Below, in pieces: positions 58,801 through 64,000 of a stretch of DNA of 64,000 nt. Source of the DNA: Lantana camara (lineage: Eukaryota; Streptophyta; Magnoliopsida; Lamiales; Verbenaceae); NCBI GenBank assembly GCA_037501455.1, contig CM074864.1, positions 28,204,001 through 28,268,000 of the forward strand. Reading direction: 5' to 3'. Position 1 is the first letter of the stretch; every line of letters starts with the position of its first letter. Below the pieces are notes generated by a model, which saw nothing but the letters and a program-made list of their open reading frames with translations, did not search any database and was not told the DNA's origin. The translations under genes and the position numbers were made by a program.

Positions 58801-60277
58801 TTCCATAAAGAATATCAACGGGCAGACCTTCAATCTCTGACCCATAAATACCGTAGAACCCAATGCCACCTTCTTAGCGAAGCAATCCATCATGGCCCGG
58901 TGTCGAAACAACCAGTCCATCCATAAAATTACCCCATATCTCTTAATAGGCATCTCAATCAAATCTATCGGATACTCTGATCTTCAACAACAATCGGGCA
59001 CCCACGAAACACACAGTCCGCTATCAAACTGCCCCCGAGTGGGGAACTTACCACAAAAGAATTATCAAGGCAAGCAACAGGCAAAGAAAGAGCTGGAACA
59101 AACCGGGAAGCAACAAAAGAAAGTGTTACTCCCGGATCGAATAATGCATGTAATGGAATGCCATGAATGCTAATAGTACCTTCAACGATGGCATTGGCAT
59201 CCACCTCGGCATCATTTTCTTCATCTTCAAGTGCATAGGCTCTTGCTTGGATAGGAGCTCTCAGAGGCATAGCATTCAAGGGTTGAGGATTCTTCTTCTT
59301 AGTACAAGCATTAATCATATGACCGGGCTCACCACAACCGTAGCATCTTCCCAATTTCTTTCGGCACGTCTCCTCGGTATGATTGGGACCTCCACAATAA
59401 GAACACTCAATTGGCGTCGGTAGAGCGGGTACCATAACCTGTCCCTGGGGTCGAGGCTTCTTATTAAAAAGATTAGAACCCTTGGGCTTGAAAACCGGAG
59501 GCCCACGTTGAGAGATAGGCCTCTTACCCAAATTTGATCCGGTGCCCGAACCTTGCCCCGAAGAATAAGCCAGAGGTCTCATCCTCAAATTATGAGCTTC
59601 TACTTTTAACGCCTTCCTTGTAGCCTTTTCCCGAGTGTCCACAGTAAGGGCCTTTAGGGCATTCTGAATTTCATATCTCAGCCCATGAATAAAATTCCGG
59701 GCTTTCTGAGTATCATCATTTGTGATGTGAGGAGCATACGGTGCGAGTCTTTCCAATTCCAAAATATAATCTTCGACAGAACGATTCCCTTGTTTTAACT
59801 CCGTGAATTCCTGAAGTCTTCTTTTACGGGCACTTGGTGGGATATACTTTTGGCGAAATTCTCTTACGAAGCTTTCAAGTTAAACTCTTCATCCATTCTT
59901 TCTAACCGAGCTCTCATAGCTTTCAACCAATTAGAGGCGGGACCCTGAACAAAACGAGCTGTGCAAACTGCCTTCTCATGAGATGGTGCAGGGCATATTT
60001 TCCAAATCCCCGAAATTTCTGATAACCATTCCTCTACTTTATTATCATCACCGCCGTACCACTTCGGAGGGTTGTTGTTCCGAAATTCCCTAAAAGCTGG
60101 GGTAACTTGACCTTCTTGAGCGTCCCCATAAGGACTATTCCTTTGATTCTGTTGCAACTGGCTTAAGAGAGCCTGAACAATATTTTCTCCATTCAATGGA
60201 GGAGGTGGTGGTGCTTGTGGAGGAGGATGATTAAGATTTGGGGTTTGTTCCCTATCGACTCGCCTTCGAGGAGGCAT
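55823..60277 (-). pseudogene. gag-pol of element E, with stops and frameshifts
   Basis: Start at 60277 (MPPRRRVDR). Gag; fingers CSYCGGPNHTEETC (about 59405) and CYGCGEPGHMINAC (about 59345), both intact; protease LFDPGVTLSF (about 59145); RT with FIDDILVYS (about 58160); RNase H with [10 protein letters not shown] (about 57710); integrase with HHCC, MDFVSGLP, SDRDPRF and ERLIKYLEDM; then a chromodomain-like module (YPIKVLDRKMQELRN ... EEATWETEEKMRQLYPELF, about 55990-55840). Breaks: frame change near 59878, frame change near 58975, TAA at 56980-56982, stops at 56776-56778, about 56750, 56326-56328 and about 56255. The chromodomain places E in the Tekay/Del chromoviruses, which target integration to chromatin. 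Confidence 0.94.
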
Positions 60278-60466
60278 CCTGAAAATTCACAAATCAGGAA
60301 AATATTGATGCATGGGGTTCAATGTATGTTCATGGAAGCAATTAATAAAAATTTAAACAATTAAGTCACATAAATGTATAGATGAATGCAAATAATCACA
60401 TAACCCTAAGCCTAATGACCTAGACAGACCTGACACGACTCTAGAGCTCCGATTTTACAACAGAGA

Positions 60467-60478
60467 GCTCTGATACCA
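60467..60478 (-). other. primer-binding site of E (tRNA-Met)
   Basis: TGGTATCAGAGC on the minus strand, 8 nt inside the LTR. Confidence 0.95.
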
Positions 60479-60486
60479 GCTAAGGA

Positions 60487-63304
60487 TGTAGCACCCCGAG
60501 CGTAGGGCACCACATTCCCCACACTAGAGCCCGACACGTGTAGTGAAATGGAGAATCTGTACACGCATCGAATAATAGTGAACGGGAGACAAACAAAACT
60601 CACTCTCTAGCTAGGCGGTCTAACCCTCAAACAGAGCGCAAAATAGTTCATGATATAGTGGAAGCGATAAAAGCAATTCATACAAAATTCCCCAAGATCA
60701 CATATATACATATCACATAGTCATAAGAGCATAATATTTCCAACTACAAATTTACAATGCCCTTCTCGGGCCAAAATATTTGAAATGTCAAAGTATTCGG
60801 AATGTATAATTTCATAAGCATAAGAGATAAACCACTACGAATGCAATTATGAAGACTCGAGTTATGAACCAAGTAAGACTCGAAGATAAACTTGCCGCCT
60901 AGCTCGACTCCCACAATACCTGCAACTCAAAGAAGGGGAAAAAGGAAAAAAAACAATGAGGGTTAGTCCTAGTGACTAGTGAGGGGGCTTACACACACAC
61001 CCATAATACATATAGAGCAAAACACATAATCAAAATCATAAAAAAATCCATAAACCGGGACTTGGTATTTGCAAGCTAAAACATTTTCCCGTGATAGTGT
61101 ATAAGTATAAAGTTAAGAGAAGTTAAGGCCATAGGCTATTTGAGGTATTTAAAAGTCCATCCCCATTTTATAGATCATGCAAATTCACACAACTCGGCAA
61201 GTACGAGTTATTCCTACAACTCCCACAATCAAAGACATAATCAAAGCAAAATTCATAAACCGTCCTTTCTTCGGGTGATAGAAAGGTTGTCGGCCCTAAC
61301 TATCGGTCAAATTCACACGAAACAAGGTTAATTACTTCCTTGAAACCTTCGGCGGTTGATTCCACCGACTCAAGAGAAATGCCCTTCCTCAACCTCCTAA
61401 GGTTAGGCGAGACTCTCAAAGGAAAATGTTGATGGAAGAGCTCGGCGACCCCTCGGCCGACCGAGATACCATACCATTCTCCGGGCCCAAATCATATTTC
61501 AAAATCAAATCATATTTTCCAACCAAGCTTGTCTTTCAAAGCCAAAGCTCGCTTACACACTCACACTTATTAAATGGTTTCAAATCAAACGTAAAATAGC
61601 TTACATATGTATACAGACTGTTTTCATGTCATATAACAAATGGAACGAGTCCTCAAAGTACATATCATACACGTATTTAACATATAATATGCATATCTCA
61701 CATGCGGGATTCAAATCAATTGTGGTTTTAGGTCAATATATCTAAAAGAGTAAAACCTCACCTTCCGAACATGTAGCGGTGACAAAAGAAAGCAAACCGG
61801 ACGCCTAAGGAACAACCTCATCGTTAACTGGAGGGTCAACTACACAAAACAAACCACAAGGGATAATCTTAGACTCAAAATGTACCACATAAACGCTCGG
61901 CAAATGCACATGCGTGTAAATGATGCAAATGAAATGAGATGAATTCATGTTTAGGTCATTTAAGGTCACACTTTGCATATGAGCTCACATATCATAAACG
62001 AGGATGTAAAGTGAACTATAAATTCATAATATAAAGCTTAACACACCAAATAACAAGTTAGAAGAGCAAGGGAAAACAAACTAGGGTTGGGAAAGCGAAA
62101 AGAAACAAGAAAACCAAAGTTTGGGGCAAAGGGACCCACTGCCCTAAATCCACCCCGGTGGATTTTTTGAAAGGAAAAATCTACCCCCATGGATTTTAGG
62201 TCAGAAAGTTTGGTGAAAATGAGCAGATTTGTATCAGTAGTTCAGATTCCAGTTTCATGGCTAAAAGCTCAAGGTTTCATTCATGTTATCAAAGAGAAAA
62301 CAACCCTAACACATCTAGCATGAAGTGTGAATCAAGAATACAAGCAAAGGATTTCACATAATCACCAAGAAAGCACCAAATCAGCCACAAACTCAAGCTA
62401 AGCCATAGATTCAAAAATGAAGTCTAACCCTAACTATTCATGCAAGCCTCCATACCCTTATTAAATCTGATGCATTTCATGAATTTCAAGGATCAAATGA
62501 AGCATAGAAGGGAGAAGAATACATAAATATACTTACCTTTAAGATATGAAGAAGTATGGAGAAGATTTTTCTTCAAAATCTCAAGACATGGAAAGGGCTT
62601 CTTTCTTCTTCTTCTCTCCATGGATCAGTTGCTTTTTCCTTCTCTCTTGGGTGTATTGGACGAAATGAAAGGGTAGGGAAGGGATAGGGCTGAGTTAATA
62701 TCATATAAACCAAGGTTAAAGGCTTGAGTATGGTTAAATTGGGCCCACAAGTACAAGATTAGTGAAAGATGGTGGCTTTAGCACAAGCTGTTCGTCCGGG
62801 AGAAAAACGAGGGTCTAAATGGGTTTAGAAAAATACCAAAACAGGTTCAAAAGTTTCCTTTCTTCATTATAAGTCCGACGCATCTTCCGGAATTCGAATC
62901 TGAATTCCCGAGCTCAAGTTATGGCCTCCGGAACCCGAGGTGCGCTAAAGATAGTTAGGCCCTCGAGTCCCCCATCAAATACTTAAGGTTTAAAACCTCG
63001 ACAAACGAACCCGAAAACTTAAAACGAGCATGCAAACATATTTATAACTCACATATATCACGCATATCAAAATTTCACAAAAAAATCAGAATTGAATTCC
63101 GGCACATAACGAGCAAATTACGAGCATGCAAATTTAAACGTTTAAAAAAATTCAAAGTTCATAATATACGCAATTAATTTCATATAAATTCAAATAATCA
63201 TAAAAGAATTAAAATAACACTCAAATATTTAATTAAATAATTTAAAGCGCATAAAACTCTCTCGTTACGGCGTACCTGGAAATCCGAACGATCGGGATGT
63301 TACA
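60487..63304 (-). repeat. 5' LTR of E
   Basis: 2818 bp, TGTAACATCCCG...GGGTGCTACA. On the minus strand: TATA-like TTTATATGA near 62702-62711, a consensus donor AAAG/GTAAGT at 62536, and a strong polypyrimidine tract with GAGTTGCAG ending at 60920. It has one palindrome pair at 62146-62196. Confidence 0.92.
62146..62196. repeat. palindrome pair in LTR E
   Basis: AAATCCACCCCGGTGGATTT at 62146 and AAATCTACCCCCATGGATTT at 62177, starts 31 nt apart. Confidence 0.8.
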
Positions 63305-64000
63305 CTACACCTTACCGAACAAGACCAAGAAGAACAGAAGACTGAAGATAGCCTATGAACCCGATAAGTCTCCGCCCTAGAGAAAACTGTACAAAAGACA
63401 ACACTGTGCATTCGTGAGACTCAAGACTCCAAATGAACCAAATATGACGCACGACAATGCATTAACGTGATATGACATGCATAAGAAGTAACAATGTGCT
63501 ATGAAGATGTTCATGTGTACAATTAATGCCACTTAGACAGGTAAACAAGCTATTCATTCTTTACACGGATAAACCATGTCCGTTCATTATCATTCGTTTA
63601 TTCAATATTCAATTCATAACACATTATAATACATGTTAACAATGCATAAGGATCAAGTTGGGATAAAAGAAATCCATAAAAATACATAAAGAATGCAAGG
63701 GTTGCAAAGAAGGTCATATTGTAGCACTTAAACGTTCACGTTTTCATTTCACGTTTACACATTGAATTCCCAATATAAAATTCATAAACATATCAAAATA
63801 TATCATATATTATCCATTAATCATGTATACAATTCATTTAAACCACATACGGAGTCCGAGGAAGTGGAAGGAAAGAAAGAAAATGGATTTGAGTAAGTTT
63901 TGGTGAAAGCTGACAGTTTCGAAAATGCGCAAGCTATAGAAAAATTGGAATATATCGAGTTCTAGAAGTTTGAATTAAGTTTTATTTATTTGGGTATGAA
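63305..64000 (-). repeat. LTR fragment (B/H type) hosting E
   Basis: The reverse complement matches the CGTGCGTCATAT...GAGTCTTGAGTCTCA block of B (5920 onward) and the TATAGCTTGCGCA...CCATTTTCTT-like block of H (32805 onward). It runs off the window. No gene. Confidence 0.8.

Larger units (their letters stand above)
55010..63304 (-). mobile_element. Ty3/gypsy chromovirus E (Tekay/Del-like)
   Basis: Nearly complete on the minus strand: 5' LTR, PBS, gag, protease, RT, RNase H, integrase, chromodomain-like tail, polypurine tract, partial 3' LTR. The right flank is LTR DNA on the minus strand with first five bases CTACA. The left partner of that duplication cannot be seen because the 3' LTR is chimeric. 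Confidence 0.9.

Noticed and set aside
63305..64000. A new gene-containing flank at the right end
   Set aside because: It matches B/H LTR blocks on the minus strand and has no open frame of note.

Overview
This window looks like heterochromatin-type nuclear DNA of a flowering plant, probably a eudicot. I see no host gene, tRNA, rRNA or CRISPR. Almost every base can be assigned to LTR retrotransposons nested inside one another, plus one LINE fragment. The species cannot be named from the sequence.

Nesting, left half: a Tat-lineage Ty3/gypsy element (G, + strand) is the oldest recognisable layer. Its pol remnant lies at 20975-25351, an antisense gene lies between pol and the 3' LTR, and the 3' LTR is near 44560-45339. 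G is cut by two large insertions. The first is B, a coding-free LARD-type element whose 3' LTR ends at 20974. B is itself split by A (minus strand, Tekay/Del-like, 1-5867, one nonsense codon in an otherwise open gag-pol) and by C (7225-14621, an Athila-like element with gag and an ATHILA-type ORF but no pol). The second is H (28369-43717), another coding-free LARD carrying two solo LTRs, D (28816-31832) and K (36709-39191).

Nesting, right half: a LINE reverse-transcriptase relic (45385-46330, +); a gypsy LTR piece (46340-46939, -); a truncated Ty1/copia element (46940-50360, -); a pair of inverted LTR arms of about 1.05 kb (50607-51654 and 52762-53806) around a LARD-like interior; a chimeric LTR holding a gag/pol relic (54180-55000); and E, a nearly full Tekay-like chromodomain element (about 55010-63304, -). 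E sits in another LTR (63305-64000, -). Target-site duplications support the boundaries of C (GTGTG), H (TAATG), D (TATAT) and K (ATAAG/ATAAA).

Most interesting signals: (1) the LTRs of A, K and D each carry six 15-16 bp palindromes in three pairs, with about 32 nt between the members of a pair; E and H keep one such pair each. The palindrome sequence changes between families while place and spacing are kept. (2) The same long LTRs share a TATA-like element, a consensus-like splice donor and a polypyrimidine/TGCAG acceptor, as if a 1.5-2.2 kb intron lay inside the LTR and contained the palindromes. (3) An LTR hairpin shows apparent compensatory changes. (4) LARDs of the B/H type keep the same order of non-coding blocks although they encode nothing: two GGTGAAYGGTAC-like blocks, an internal polypurine tract, a tandem array of hairpin units and the terminal polypurine tract. 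(5) G's antisense gene has its own TATA box and a phase-compatible candidate intron.

All similarity statements are by eye. Domain names rest on recognised motifs, not on database searches.
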